From Ichthyophthirius multifiliis (taxonomy: Eukaryota; Ciliophora; Oligohymenophorea; Hymenostomatida), in assembly GCF_000220395.1 (NCBI RefSeq), contig NW_004086100.1:1-64000 (forward strand): DNA of 64,000 nt, in the 5' to 3' direction. This document shows positions 37,553 through 48,814 of the stretch, one piece after another. The notes beneath the pieces were generated by a model that was not told where the DNA came from, did no database searches, and saw nothing but the letters and a program-made list of their open reading frames with translations. Each line of letters starts with the position of its first letter. The stretch's first letter is position 1. The translations under genes were made by a program, and so were the position numbers.

Positions 37553-38954
37553 ATATATATATAAAAAAAAATTCATATTAATTAATATATATTTATGAAT
37601 AAATATTTATATAAATTTATATTTATATCTTTTTTTTTATTTATTATAAATAAAGTTTGATACTTTAGGTATTTTTATGACTATATGTAGTTGCTTTGTA
37701 GTATTATTTTTTTTGTGTAAAAATGTTCCTTTAATAATCAAAAGAGCTTGGATATCTAATTCTAAAAATAAAAAAAAAAAACTATAATAAAGATGACAAT
37801 TTAATTTTTACTGAAATGTTTTAAAGTTTTATTTATTTTTCTAAAAGAAATCGAAGTTATTTATTACATAGCATATGGTACTTTGGCTGTTTTAGGAACT
37901 TTAATTCATCCTTTTTTTTTCACTTTCCATTTAACTGAAATACTAATAAGGTATCCTACATTAAAAAATGTGGTTAAAAGTGTTTATATACCAAGAGTTT
38001 AGATATATCTAACTTTTGTTCTTTTTATTATTATGATTTATACTTTTACTATTGTTGCATTTGTTTTCTTTTATGAAGATTTTAAAGGTAATTGTAATGA
38101 TTTATTGATTTGTTTTATTTATAGTTTTGATTGGACTTTTAAAGTAAATTATTATATATATTTAATTATTTATTTATTTATTTTTGAAAAAAAAAAGGCT
38201 AACGGAGGTGTAGGTGGACTTCTTACTTAACTTTCGGAAGATAATACAGTAAATTTTAAAATTGGAAGGCTATTATTTGATAATTTATATAATATTTTAC
38301 TTGTTATTATTATGGTGGAAATTGTTGCAGGAATCATAGTTGAGGCTTTTGAAGACTTAAGAGAAAACGAATAAAAAAAAAATAGAGATATTAGTGATAA
38401 ATGCTTTATTTGTGATAATTTAAAGTATTATTTATTTATATTTGATTTTTTAGTATTTAATATAATAAAGGACTGATTTTAATAGAAAATAAGAAAATAA
38501 AGGTGGATTTCTTGAACATGTAAGAATCAATCATTATATGTGGAATTATGTTAAATTTGTTGCTTATATTTAATGGAAAGAGCCTACTGAATATACAGGA
38601 ATTGAAAGTTATGTTTTTGAAAAAATTGAAAATAATGATTTAACATGGTTTTTTTTTAATATACATATATTTAAAAATAAATATTATAAAAAAAATTATG
38701 GATATAAATAAAAATTATTTTAAATAAATATAATTATTAAAAAAAATAAGGTTTCCATTAAATAAAGCAAGAGAATTAGATGATAGTAAATATGATATAG
38801 ATGAAGAACAAATTAAATATATAAATAGAATTAATTAAGATGTATTATTAAGTTATTATATTTTAATTTATATTTTTTTTTATTAAAAATAAAGATTTTA
38901 TATTCTATTGATGAACTTCGTTTAACGGATAAAAATATTAATAAATTAATATGA
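28309..38954 (+). CDS. ITPR: IP3-receptor-type intracellular Ca2+ release channel
   Basis: Very large intron-rich gene, estimated ~3000 residues, for a tetrameric Ca2+ release channel of internal stores. Order of domains: N-terminal beta-trefoil (GSIISLSYFND, KKYEKFSGCLFQIFP, TIQLLHLNSSKFLACHN to about 29000); MIR region (KWKLNLFTHY, WLHHSES, LRHLSSGLYLSVG, to about 29950); armadillo-type RIH solenoid (LIISLCKNNFENEIYT near 30690; AYELLINFCSQNNENQ near 33425); RIH-associated region with EFVQGPC near 35930; S1-S6 region (about 37300-38360) with CNDLLICF ahead of the pore; filter NGGVGGLL at 38201-38221; then the C-terminal CX2C (CFICDN) and H-x4-H (EHVRINH) zinc site, WKEPTEYTGIESYV and LTWFP. 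Poly-Asn tracts interrupt it. Two homopolymer frame slips (28562-28573, 30654-30661) need a base each. The match runs end to end with animal IP3 receptors. Confidence 0.9.
29262..29291 (+). repeat. CAAAA pentanucleotide repeat inside an IP3R intron
   Basis: Five tandem CAAAA units lie in a ~65-base intron starting near 29243 and ending in AG at about 29307. A repeat unit other than A/T-only is rare in this window. Confidence 0.75.
33277..33318 (+). repeat. TA microsatellite inside an IP3R intron
   Basis: Occupies most of an intron whose donor is near 33223 and whose acceptor is the AG at about 33336. Splicing it out joins two parts of the helical solenoid in frame. Confidence 0.8.
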
Positions 38955-39647
38955 AAATATGATAAATTTAAATATGAACTTTTAAATTAAAATATATAAA
39001 AAATATTATTGTCTATAAATTTTTATAGTTTTATTAAAATTTATAATTACTTATTGTAACGAAATATTTATATAATATGTATAATAATATTGATATATAT
39101 ATTTTTAATAAAATAAATTTTATTTTTATTAAATACATATATTTTATATTTTTTAAATTAATTTTTTTTTTATATTTATTAAATGTAATATATTTTTTTT
39201 TTTAAATTTATTAATTTCTTTATTTAAATAATTTAAGATATTTATATTTAACAATACAAAAGAAAAATACATATATACTCTATATAATTATAACTTAAGT
39301 TTTTTCTTCTTTTATAAATTCGTTCGAAATTCCTTATTTTCGATTTTTTTTAAATTATATATAAAACTAAAATTAAAAATGTCTTTTTAAAATTTTATTT
39401 TTTGAATTGTGCAAAAGGCCATGATTAAAAAAAATTAAAAGATTTAATTAAAAAAATTGCCATAATGTGTGAGAATTTAAAATATTTATATTTCAAAATA
39501 TTATTAAATAAAATAAGAAAACAAGAAAAAAAAAAAAATTTCAAAGTAAAAGTTAAAAAAAAAATAATTATAAAAAAGAATTTATATGAGCTTTTTTTTT
39601 CCTTTATTAAAAAAAATAAAATAAAAACAATAATAAAATATAAAAAA
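38955..39647. other. AT-rich intergenic DNA, no gene seen
   Basis: Spacer between tandem plus-strand genes. The open frame running into the next gene from 39465 is Lys/Ile-rich low-complexity sequence and is treated as 5' flank. Confidence 0.65.
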
Positions 39648-40312
39648 ATGAGAATAATTCTAACAGCAGGAATAATAGGATTAGCCTTATCCTAAACAAC
39701 AAAAAAAGATACCCAAGCCTTCGTATACAGAGACGACATCGGCGCTTTTTGGGGCATAAAAGGTTACGAAGAAATGGTTACAGAAGTAGGAACTCATCAC
39801 GGTCACACATATTGGCCCCAATTCTCGTTTTTAGGTACTTATGATTCCGGTTCTGTCCGTAGAGGATTTTAAGTATTTGCTAGGAACTGTGGTAACTGTC
39901 ATGGTATGATTTATAAGAAATACGATTATTTGTTAGATAAGGCATATGGGTAATTAGAATTATAGTCTATGGTATCTGATTTTTCAATACATCCTGCCCA
40001 TTAACATTTTAAGCAATATTATTATCAAGAATGGGATGAAAGAGATAGAGTTATTTCAGATCATATTTATCCGCCTTATTTTTCATAAGATTAAGCAAAA
40101 AATGCTAATGGAGGTGTCTGGCCTACAGATTTTTCTAAAATAAGATTCAGACCAGGTGGTGTTAATTATATTTACAATATTAGTACAGGTTATTATTTCT
40201 AATCACCTCATGGTTTAGATGTTCCTAAAGGAAAACATTTCAATCCTTACTTTGATCATATGATTATTGGTATAAAAAAAATATTATATATTATATTATA
40301 TTATATTATATA

Positions 40313-40344
<32 letters not shown>

Positions 40345-40805
40345 GATATATATATATATATTTACATATATATGTATTTTATATTTATAACTAAATATTT
40401 TTATTTATTTTTTATATTTATATATATATACTTATAAATATATATATATAATGTTTATTTTTATTAGGTATGGCTAGATAATTAAGTGACGGAATGATTG
40501 ATTACGATGATGGTACACCTTCTTCTACTCCTTAAATGGCTTATGATGTTTCCAACTTTATTAATTTTATGTAAAGAAGAACAGGGTATAAACATCCTGA
40601 TAAAATGGTTAGAAATTATATGTTTTTCACTGCTGGATTACTTTTGATTCCTTTTAAATATTTAAGAACTAAGGCATATTATAGAAATTTACTTGCTGTA
40701 AGATGGGAAATGTATGCTGTTAGAGATGGTGCTTATTATAATCATTTTAAATCTGGAGGATTTAATAGTAGAGCTTATTAATTTAGAGGTTCTTATTGGG
40801 CATGA
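39648..40805 (+). CDS. CYC1: Cytochrome c1, heme subunit of respiratory complex III
   Basis: Electron-transfer subunit of the mitochondrial cytochrome bc1 complex, passing electrons from the Rieske protein to cytochrome c in the intermembrane space. One 198-bp intron (40270-40467) leaves 320 codons (319 aa). The heme site is CGNCH (C81, C84, H85) preceded by RRGFQVFARN. The family motifs are ANGGVWPTDFS, the FNPYF segment, the axial methionine M209 in IGMARQLSDG, YDDGTPSSTPQMA, and a C-terminal membrane anchor (NYMFFTAGLLLIPFKYL). The start was chosen at MRIILTAGIIG because upstream sequence is low complexity. The N terminus is short, so most of a usual bipartite presequence is missing. Codon use in the first 200 bases is unusually C-rich, as expected for a highly expressed gene. 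Confidence 0.93.
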
Positions 40806-40988
40806 AATAATTATTCAAATAAAATAAATAAAATATAGAAAAAAAAAAAAAATTTAAAAATATATATATATATATATTTTTTTATTTTATATTTATTTAT
40901 ATATTTTTTTAATTTACAAAATATAAAATATTTTTTTTCTCTCTAAAAAAAAAAAAAACTCAATAAAAAAAAAATATATAAAAAAAAA

Positions 40989-43322
40989 ATGAAAAAAGAA
41001 TCTTAAAATGACATAATCGAACATCGTTTAAAAAAATTAACATAAGACATCCAAATCCTTGAGCTAAAGTCACGCATTAATTAACAATAGCAACCTTAAA
41101 AATCAATAGACCAACTTCTGCAATTAATAAGCAAAAAGCTCCAAAAACACCACCATGACCCTCAAATAATAGCCAAAAATCATTATATATTATAATAAAA
41201 AGGACTAAATGTACCTTTATTAGAACGTTAATTACAAGAATAGCGTTTTACAGCAGAAGAATATTTAAATGAGCGCCAAAACATATAAAAGAGTGTATTT
41301 TGGTGTGACATATAATTAAATAAAGATAGCATAGAAGAATACTTATAAAAGAATATTCTTTTTTGTACTTTTAATTAAATCGAAGTAATGCGTTTTAGTT
41401 AAAAAATGAAAAATCCATTCTGTTTAAGATTAAGTAAATAAAAGAGCGTAATTTCGTAATTTAATAAATAGAAAAATTTATAAATTATAGAAAATAATAT
41501 ATAATAATAAAATTCTGAGATAATAATGAGCAGTTAATAATAAATTTAGGCTTTAAAATATTTAGAAAACGAAGATTTTGGGAATTTCTGTAAATTAATT
41601 TGCCAAAATTCTCAATTGAAAGAAATTTGGAATTGTTTATTTTATATTTTTTCTAATTTTCCATTTATTTAAAAAAACTAAGAAGTTGATGATCATGATT
41701 ATTTTAAATATATTTTAAATTATATTTATTAATAAAATATATCCTATTTAGAAAATATACCCTAATAAACTCAAAAATATGAAGAAATACTACAATAAAG
41801 GAAATATAATATTCAATATATAAACTAAGTACCTTTTTGGTATGAAATGTATTTACTTTTTAGAACTGGAAATTATCAATAAATGCTCAATTTATGTATT
41901 TTCCATAAAGAAAATATATAAATAGAAGATTTTATGAATGACTTGAAAGAATACATATAGAATAATTTCCAAAAGATGAACTTCGAGAATAAAATGAGAA
42001 AAGATTGGGACATTTTTAGGTATTAAATATACTTAATAATGTCTAAAAATAAAGAATTTGCAGATTTCATATTCGTTAAAGATATAGAGGATTTCCTCTG
42101 GTTATATTTGAAGACTTCTGATGTTTTTGTAGAGGAAAATTAAGATGAAAATGAGGATTTTTTCCTCTAAAAATCTTCTAGAAACTCTCTTTTTATTTCC
42201 AGATAAGAAATTATAAACTCTTTTGAAGAAAATAATAACTAAAATAATGATTTTTTATTAGATTTATTTGTTCCTTTACTTTTTCTTGATTTTTCTTCTT
42301 TTTTATAAAAATTGGAAAAACTTTCTAAAAATTATAAATAAGTCTCCTTTTTTGAAAACCTTATGTTTTAAGCTCTTTTTTAACTTTCAGGGATACTTGA
42401 ACCTTCTTTTTAATATGAAATCTTATCTTCAGGAGTATTTTCCTATGCTTAAAAATAATAAATTTAATAGAAATAAGCAAACGTTAAAAGTTTCTTTGAA
42501 AAAAATTTAATTCTGTTTTCTAGAAATGCCTTTTTTAATCAAAATTAACAGTTTTTAGCACTTTAAGGACTACTTTTGTTGAAAAAAAATAAGAATATAG
42601 ACTATTTATTGAATGATTTTGCAGATTTTATTGTCTAAGTTCCATAAGGTCATTTACTTTTTGAAGATAATGATGGTTTTTTACTTTTAGGGAGAGACTA
42701 TATGGACGAAATTAAAAAAATAGGAACGTATTGTGCCCAAAAATATAAAGAAAAGAAAGCCTTTGGAAATTCATTGAGGATTTTAGAAGTTCTTAAACTG
42801 TATGAGGAAATGGGAAGGCTTTTAAGAGAAATATTAATCGAAAATAAAAAAGAAAGTCTTACTTTTATATAAAAATTCGTTTAAAAATATTTTTATTTAA
42901 ATGGAGGATTTAACTAACTCTATTAAAATTAATAAAAAGATGCTAAAGTAGCGAATTTTTTGGTTTGTTTTTACAGTTTTTAAGATAAAGTAGTTTAAAA
43001 TTAAGATGAATTATTAAAAATATTATAAAATTTAGGACAATAAGGTTTTTTTTTTAACAAAAATAATATTAATTAAGTCTAAGAATTTTTCGATTTATTA
43101 ATTTCTTTAGAAAATCATTATGGAAATGTTTTTTTTGAATTTTTGAGTTTTATTTTTTAATTAATAGTCAATTTTGGATAGAATTTTTAAAAAATTAATC
43201 CTAAATTAGCTGATGTTGTTAAAATTGCGATTAATTTTTTTGATAAAAATCTTTAATTTATTTAAGGTAAAAATGACTTTAGTTTAGTTAAAAATTAAGC
43301 TTTTAAATGCCTATAAAATTGA
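40989..43322 (+). CDS. NUP93: Nucleoporin, Nup93/Nic96-like
   Basis: Single frame of 777 residues, no intron. An N-terminal coiled-coil segment (about 1-60) is followed by an alpha-helical solenoid. Similarity to the Nup93/Nic96 scaffold family rests on several spots in the expected order: VPFWYEMYLLFRTGNYQQML matches the family's PFW-x-IY-x2-LR-x-G motif, FVKDIEDFLWLYLKT matches its EDYLWLKL motif, LFVPLLFLDF, and later IGTYCAQKYKEKKAFGNSLR and a leucine-rich C-terminal region (NYGNVFFEFLSFIFQ). Length is close to animal Nup93 (819 aa). The protein would sit in the inner ring of the nuclear pore. Overall similarity is low, so a profile search is decisive. Confidence 0.68.
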
Positions 43323-43622
43323 AATTTTTTATTGTTTTTATAAATATATAATACATAAATAATTATATATTTTTGTATTAAATTTATTTTAGTTTTTTTT
43401 ATTTAATTAATTTCTATTTTATATTTTATTTTTTAATTATATAATTGAACATTTTTATTTTTATTTAAATTATTAAATGAAAATTTTTTTATTTTATTTA
43501 AATTATTATATAAATTGGTTTATGATTTAATTTTTTATAAAAGAATTAAAAAAAATATTTTATAATATATAAAATAAACAATAATATTATTTTTAAATAT
43601 AATTAAATATAGACAATATAAT

Positions 43623-44609
43623 ATGTATTAAAGAAATAATCTTCGTAAAATAAATCAAATAATAAAGCCATTTCTAAAAGCTGAATTAGAAGGATTAACA
43701 GTATACAGTTTATACAGTAAAAAATTAAAATTTATTTATATAAAACTCATAAAAAAAAGATGTGTCTTAATTGCTAAAACTAGAACTAGACCCATTTATA
43801 AGGCTAGATTATTTTAATGCTAAGCTTCCATCAGGATTTCCTGATCATCCTCATCGTGGATTCGAAACTGTAACTTATATCAAAAGTGGAATATTTTTGT
43901 ATGAAGATTTGTAAGGAAATAAAGTAAGTAATTAACAAAATATATAATAATATTCAATTAAATATAGGCAAACTTAGGTGCTGGAGAACTACAATGGATA
44001 ATAGCTGGAAAAGGAATAGTTCATGCCGAAATTCCTGCTTCATATACTGAGAATACAGTCGGTTTTTAATTTTGGTTTAATGTAGATTCCAAAAATAAGA
44101 TGTGTGATCCTTTATATTAACGATTTAGCTCCTAATAAATTCCTTTAGTGGAAAGTAAAGGAGCTCACGTAAAAATACTTACGGGAGAAAGTTTAGGGAA
44201 AAAAGGGATTGCTTAAACTAAAAATCAAGCGATTTTTTTAGATGTATCTCTAGACTAAAATGCTCATTTTAATTAATTAATTCCTAAAGAATTTTAAGGA
44301 ATGGCTTTTGTTTATGAAGGAAGTGCTTTTTTTGGAGAAAACAAAATTAATGTAGAGTTGAATTAAGGGGCATTAATTGAAATTTAAGATTAGGAAATTC
44401 TATAAGTTATAGCAGGTGAATAAGGCACGAAGTTTATTCTTTTTGCTGCAAAACCGATTAGGGAAGCAATTTATGGTTAGAGCCCATTTGTCTTAGATTC
44501 TTAAAAAAACTTAGATTAGGCTTATGAAGATTATTAATAAGGCAAAAATGGATTTGAAGGAGCTTAAGAATGGAAATCGGAAATTTAATAATTGATTTTA
44601 AAAAAATGA
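43623..44609 (+). CDS. PIR: Pirin-family cupin protein
   Basis: Pirins are Fe-binding bicupins; characterised members are nuclear cofactors or quercetin dioxygenases. Introns at 43708-43759 (alternative donor at 43717, also in frame) and 43924-43967 leave about 296 residues, the usual pirin size. The metal ligands are visible: DHPHRGFETVTY supplies two histidines, and IVHAEIP supplies a His and a Glu. Also typical are LDPFIRLDYFNA, GAGELQWIIAGKGIVHAE, FWFNVDSKNK and, in the second cupin, AGEQGTKFILFAAKPI. The reading frame ends at TGA 44607-44609. Function in ciliates is unknown. Confidence 0.92.
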
Positions 44610-45139
44610 TATTTATATAAATATAAATATTTTATAATTATATTCTTTTAAATTCATAAGTAATTATTATATATATATATTTTATATATTTATAAACATT
44701 TTTTTTTTTTAAATTATTTAATATTTAATAATAATTTAAATAATTTTTTTTTATGAATTAATTTAAACTTTTTAATTAAAAAATAAAATAACTTTATTAA
44801 AAATTTAGAAACTTAAAAGAAAAAAATAATATTTAATCTATATTTGTGTTTTCCAAAACAAAAATTCAAATTCCATTTATATATACTGAACAAACAAAAT
44901 ATATATATATAAAAAAAACAAATACAATTCCAAATCGAATTAATATATAATATAACCAATCAATATTTAATATCCAAGAAAAAAAAACTGCACCAACTGT
45001 AATTTTTCGAAGCTTTTACATAAATCCACACTTGAAACAGATTTAATAAAGATAATTTAAATAGACTCTTATATATTATATTAAAAAAAAAAAGAAATAT
45101 AAAATATGAAATTATTTTAATTAGAACATATAATATAAA
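44610..45139. other. AT-rich intergenic DNA
   Basis: Follows the pirin stop. Around 44980-45060 composition rises slightly in C and G without a usable start, so an undetected exon cannot be excluded. Confidence 0.5.
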
Positions 45140-45820
45140 ATGTTTTATAATAAAAAAACTTAATAAAAGATATATATAGTGTTATAATTATGTATCGAAG
45201 GAAATTCAGGCTTTTTTGATAGAAAAATAGCGGGTATATATCCGAATTGTGGGAAGATTAATTGTGGAATAAATCATTTAAGTAAAGATATAAGTTTTGT
45301 TGGAAAAAAACTAATGTAATTGAGATTTAAAACATAAAAATAAAATATTATATTTAAAAAAGTACTTGCGAAAATTTCAGATAAGCGTGTTTTCGAATAT
45401 TTTTTAGAAATAAAAAGAATAAAGAATAACATTAACATTCTATATTAGGATGACCTTATTACATTTTAATTTAGTCATTTTTAAGTCAAATATATTGCCC
45501 GCAAAAAGCTGATTATATGTGATGCTCTTTTACGAAATTCCTTAAAAATCTTGCAAAATATTATTAGTTAATGTTAGAAATACATGAAAAAAAAAATGTC
45601 ATGGAAAAAAATATATTTAAAGAATCGCTTTTTAATAAATAAATTTAAAAAGAGATTATATAAAAAGGAAATATAAATTATATAAAAAACAAGAATATTA
45701 ATCAATATATATAAATATATAAAGTTATGTATATTTTATTAAATAAAAATAAATAAAATAAAAATGGATATTTTTTATAAATATTTTTTTTTAAATTAAA
45801 AATATTTAATTTATAATTGA
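45140..45820 (+). CDS. Possible unknown protein, 226 codons
   Basis: A TGA-free frame in the ciliate code from ATG 45140 to TGA 45818-45820. The stretch 45185-45610 has clearly more G and C than the flanks and reads like protein: LCIEGNSGFFDRKIAGIYPN, CGKINCGINHL, then LAKISDKRVFEYFLEIKRI and VKYIARKKLIICDALLRN. The last ~60 codons are Lys/Ile/Tyr-rich and may be non-coding read-through. No family was recognised. With only one stop codon, a frame of this length can arise by chance in AT-rich DNA, so the composition shift is the main support. It could also be a gene remnant or part of a larger split gene. Confidence 0.4.
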
Positions 45821-46560
45821 ATTCTTCAAATAAAAATAATATTTTATTTTATCATTATTAAATGACTTTTTATTTTTACTCTAAAATTTTGTTAAAAAAA
45901 TTATATTAAAAAAAAAAAAATTATGAAAAAATATTCTAGATTATGTATTTATAAAAAACTTCGTTGTTAAAATATACATATATATATATATAAATTAATT
46001 TTGGTTAAGAAAATCAATCTAAAAGTATTGTTATTTAAACATTTAAAATTGATTCGATTTATAAAATTTACCTTAATTTTTAAAAATTTGTATATAAATA
46101 ACTTTAAATATCTTTTGTTAAATTAATTTCAAGTATTTAGATAAATTTTATTTTATTTTTTTAAATAAAAAGTAAATAGACATATTAAATATTGAATAAA
46201 ATTAAATGCTGAATCAAATATTAAAATATTATTTATTTAGCACATATTATAAAATAATAATAATTGAATATGTGGTAATTTTTTATCAAATTTATAGGAA
46301 TTATAAATCTAAAATATAGCAAGAAATAAAAAATATTTATAACTTAAGATAAAATAATTATTTTTATTTAAAAATAAATAAAATTGGATAATTTTAAACA
46401 AAAATTACATATAATAATTATAATTTTTAAAATAATAATTAAAAAATATTATAAATATTTTATATAAATATTTTTATTTAATTTAGTAATAATTATAAAT
46501 ATTATCATATTTAATTAGTTTTTTTATATATATATATATTAATGTTTTTTTTATATATAT
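45821..46560. other. AT-rich intergenic DNA, no gene seen
   Basis: Low-complexity A/T sequence between a weak plus-strand ORF and the uncertain 3' end of the next minus-strand gene. Confidence 0.55.
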
Positions 46561-47576
46561 ACATATTTATATATATTCATTTTTATTTTTAAATTATTTT
46601 TTATACTAATTTAATCTTTATAATTTATCTCATTATATATTTACAGACATATTATTATATCTTCTATCTTTTTAAATTAATTTTTTTAATTTAATTATTA
46701 TATCATCTTTTTTTAATTATATTTAGATTAAATGTCAATTATATTATTAGTTGGTGTAAATTAAGTTTTTTCTTAAATAATATTTTATTTTATATTTAAA
46801 ACATTTGTATTAATACTCAAATGTTAATTTTTTTTTATTTTATTTTTAAACATATCCTTATTAATAGCCTACATATAATTAAATGATTTTAAAAATTTAC
46901 AATAATAATTTTATCCTTCTTAACTTCCAAAAAGCAAATGAAAAATATATTGTAAATTCTATATGTTAAAAAAATATATATATAAATATATATTTATATA
47001 TAAATAAAATTATATTTAAATTTATATATAAATTTTATATTTTTTTATTTTTATTTTTTACTTTGTTTTATTCTTTATCATTTATATATAAATATTTTTC
47101 AATTAGTCTATTAACTTCAATTTTTTTTAATAATTATTATTTTTATTTAATTCTAAAAACTTAACTACTTATATCTTTACTTATTAACGGTTTTATATTT
47201 TCAATGAAAAAATCTTTATAATTTTTAACCTAATTATCCTATTTAACATTTAAATTATCTATATTTATTTCACATTAAGTAAATTCCATTAAATATTATA
47301 TAGATTATTTATCAAAATATTAAGGAAAAATATTTGGTTGGTATAAATTTTCATTTAATTTAAAAAGTTATTTTATTGTTTATTACAGATTAATATTTGA
47401 ATAAATTTCAAAATTTTTTATATTTTGTAAATATTATTGTTTTAAAATATCTTTTATAAAAAATGTTTTTTCTTTAAAAAAGTTACTTTATGCTTTTTCT
47501 AATTCTAGGCATTCCATATTTATTTATATTTAATCTAATAATTCTTTATAGTTATTAACACTTTCATTCTTTTTTA

Positions 47577-47644
<68 letters not shown>

Positions 47645-48395
47645 GTTTATAATTTACTTTATTAAAATCATTAATAATGTATTTGCCTAATAATTCTTTT
47701 CTAGTTTCTAATTATTAATAAAGCAAATGTTTTTAATTTTAAATATAAATATCATTTAACTTATGTTAAAGTTAATTTAAAAACTAGTTTAATTCTCTTA
47801 CTTTATTTTATTTTTGCATAAAAATGTTTTTTAAATCATTAAAACAAATAAATAGCCCATCTTCCATTTATTAATTTATTAAATTTTATTCAATATAACA
47901 TTTTACCACTTTTTACTATTATTAAAGTTATTTTTAATTATTTGTTTCATAATAAGTATTCAAAATTTGAAAAAATTAATATTCTTAACAAACTTAATCA
48001 TTAGATTGCTTTTATATTTTAGATTTTTTTATAAAATAACACTAATTTTATTAATCTGTTTATTATTCAAATTATTTGCTTTTTTTAATAAATAAGGTGA
48101 TTATTATTATTTTTAATAATTAACTTAAGTGTCTTAAAAAATATTCGGTAATTTTAAATTTGATATATTTTAATAATTATTTTAATCTTTTTCTTAATAT
48201 TATTATTGTTATTGTTATTATTATTATAATGTTTATTATTATTATTAGTTTATTTCAATAGATATACTATTTTTTAATCTGAATTGTTCTCTAATAATTT
48301 AATTTTTGGTATTAATTCTTTTTATATTTCTATGTGTTTTTCTTTATTTATAATAATATTTTTTTATGTTTAATATCAAATTCTTCCTCTTCCAT
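46561..48395 (-). CDS. Unknown coiled-coil protein (3' end approximate)
   Basis: Minus-strand gene read from ATG 48393-48395 (MEEEEFDIKHKK). The body is strongly coiled-coil: EKHIEIQKELIPKIKLLENN, then VRELNQFLNQLQHKLNDIYI and LETRKELLGKYIINDFNK before an intron that contains the 31-unit TA repeat. It continues with VNNYKELLDQIQINMECLEL and KNYKDFFIENIKPLISKD. A Gln/Asn tract lies near 48190-48250. The frame slips after HKK at a T7 run (48359-48365 on the plus strand), and a second shift occurs near the Asn tract, so either base-call errors or unrecognised introns are present. An ATG at 48443-48445 is an alternative start. The stop was not resolved. No named family was recognised. Confidence 0.6.
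47581..47642. repeat. TA microsatellite, 31 units, in an intron of the coiled-coil gene
   Basis: The longest uninterrupted TA run in the window. It sits between two coding exons that continue in a coiled-coil frame on the minus strand. Confidence 0.9.
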
Positions 48396-48814
48396 AATTA
48401 TATTTTAACTTTAAATCCGAGTTCTTGGGTTTTTTTATCACACATTTTTAATTTTTATTTATTTTACACTTTTTTAAGTATAAAAAGAGTATAAAGTTTT
48501 ATTTATATTTTATTTTTAATAAATAATATAAAAAATAAATAATAAAATAAAATAAAAAAATAAAATATTATTTTTTAAATTAAATTTATTATTTTATTAG
48601 AGGACAATATATACTTTTTATAATTTTATACATTTAATTTTTATAAATAACTCAAAATATAATGTATTCTCTATTTTATTAAACTTAAATTATTGTTAAT
48701 TTTTTATAACATTTTTTTTAAAAAAATTAATTTAAATATAATAACAATAAATATCATATTTATTTTTTAAATAAAAATATTTAAAATTACTTTATTAATA
48801 ATTTAAAAATAAAT
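48396..48814. other. AT-rich spacer between divergent genes
   Basis: Between two gene starts, so both promoters should lie here. Only A/T-rich sequence is visible. Confidence 0.6.

Noticed and set aside
28300-38960. Splitting the IP3R region into several genes
   Set aside because: Domains follow animal IP3R order with matching segments on both sides of every long intron, and no convincing internal TGA remains after splicing.
42268-42510. Plus-strand standard-code frame
   Set aside because: Out of phase with the 777-codon Nup93-like frame that covers it.
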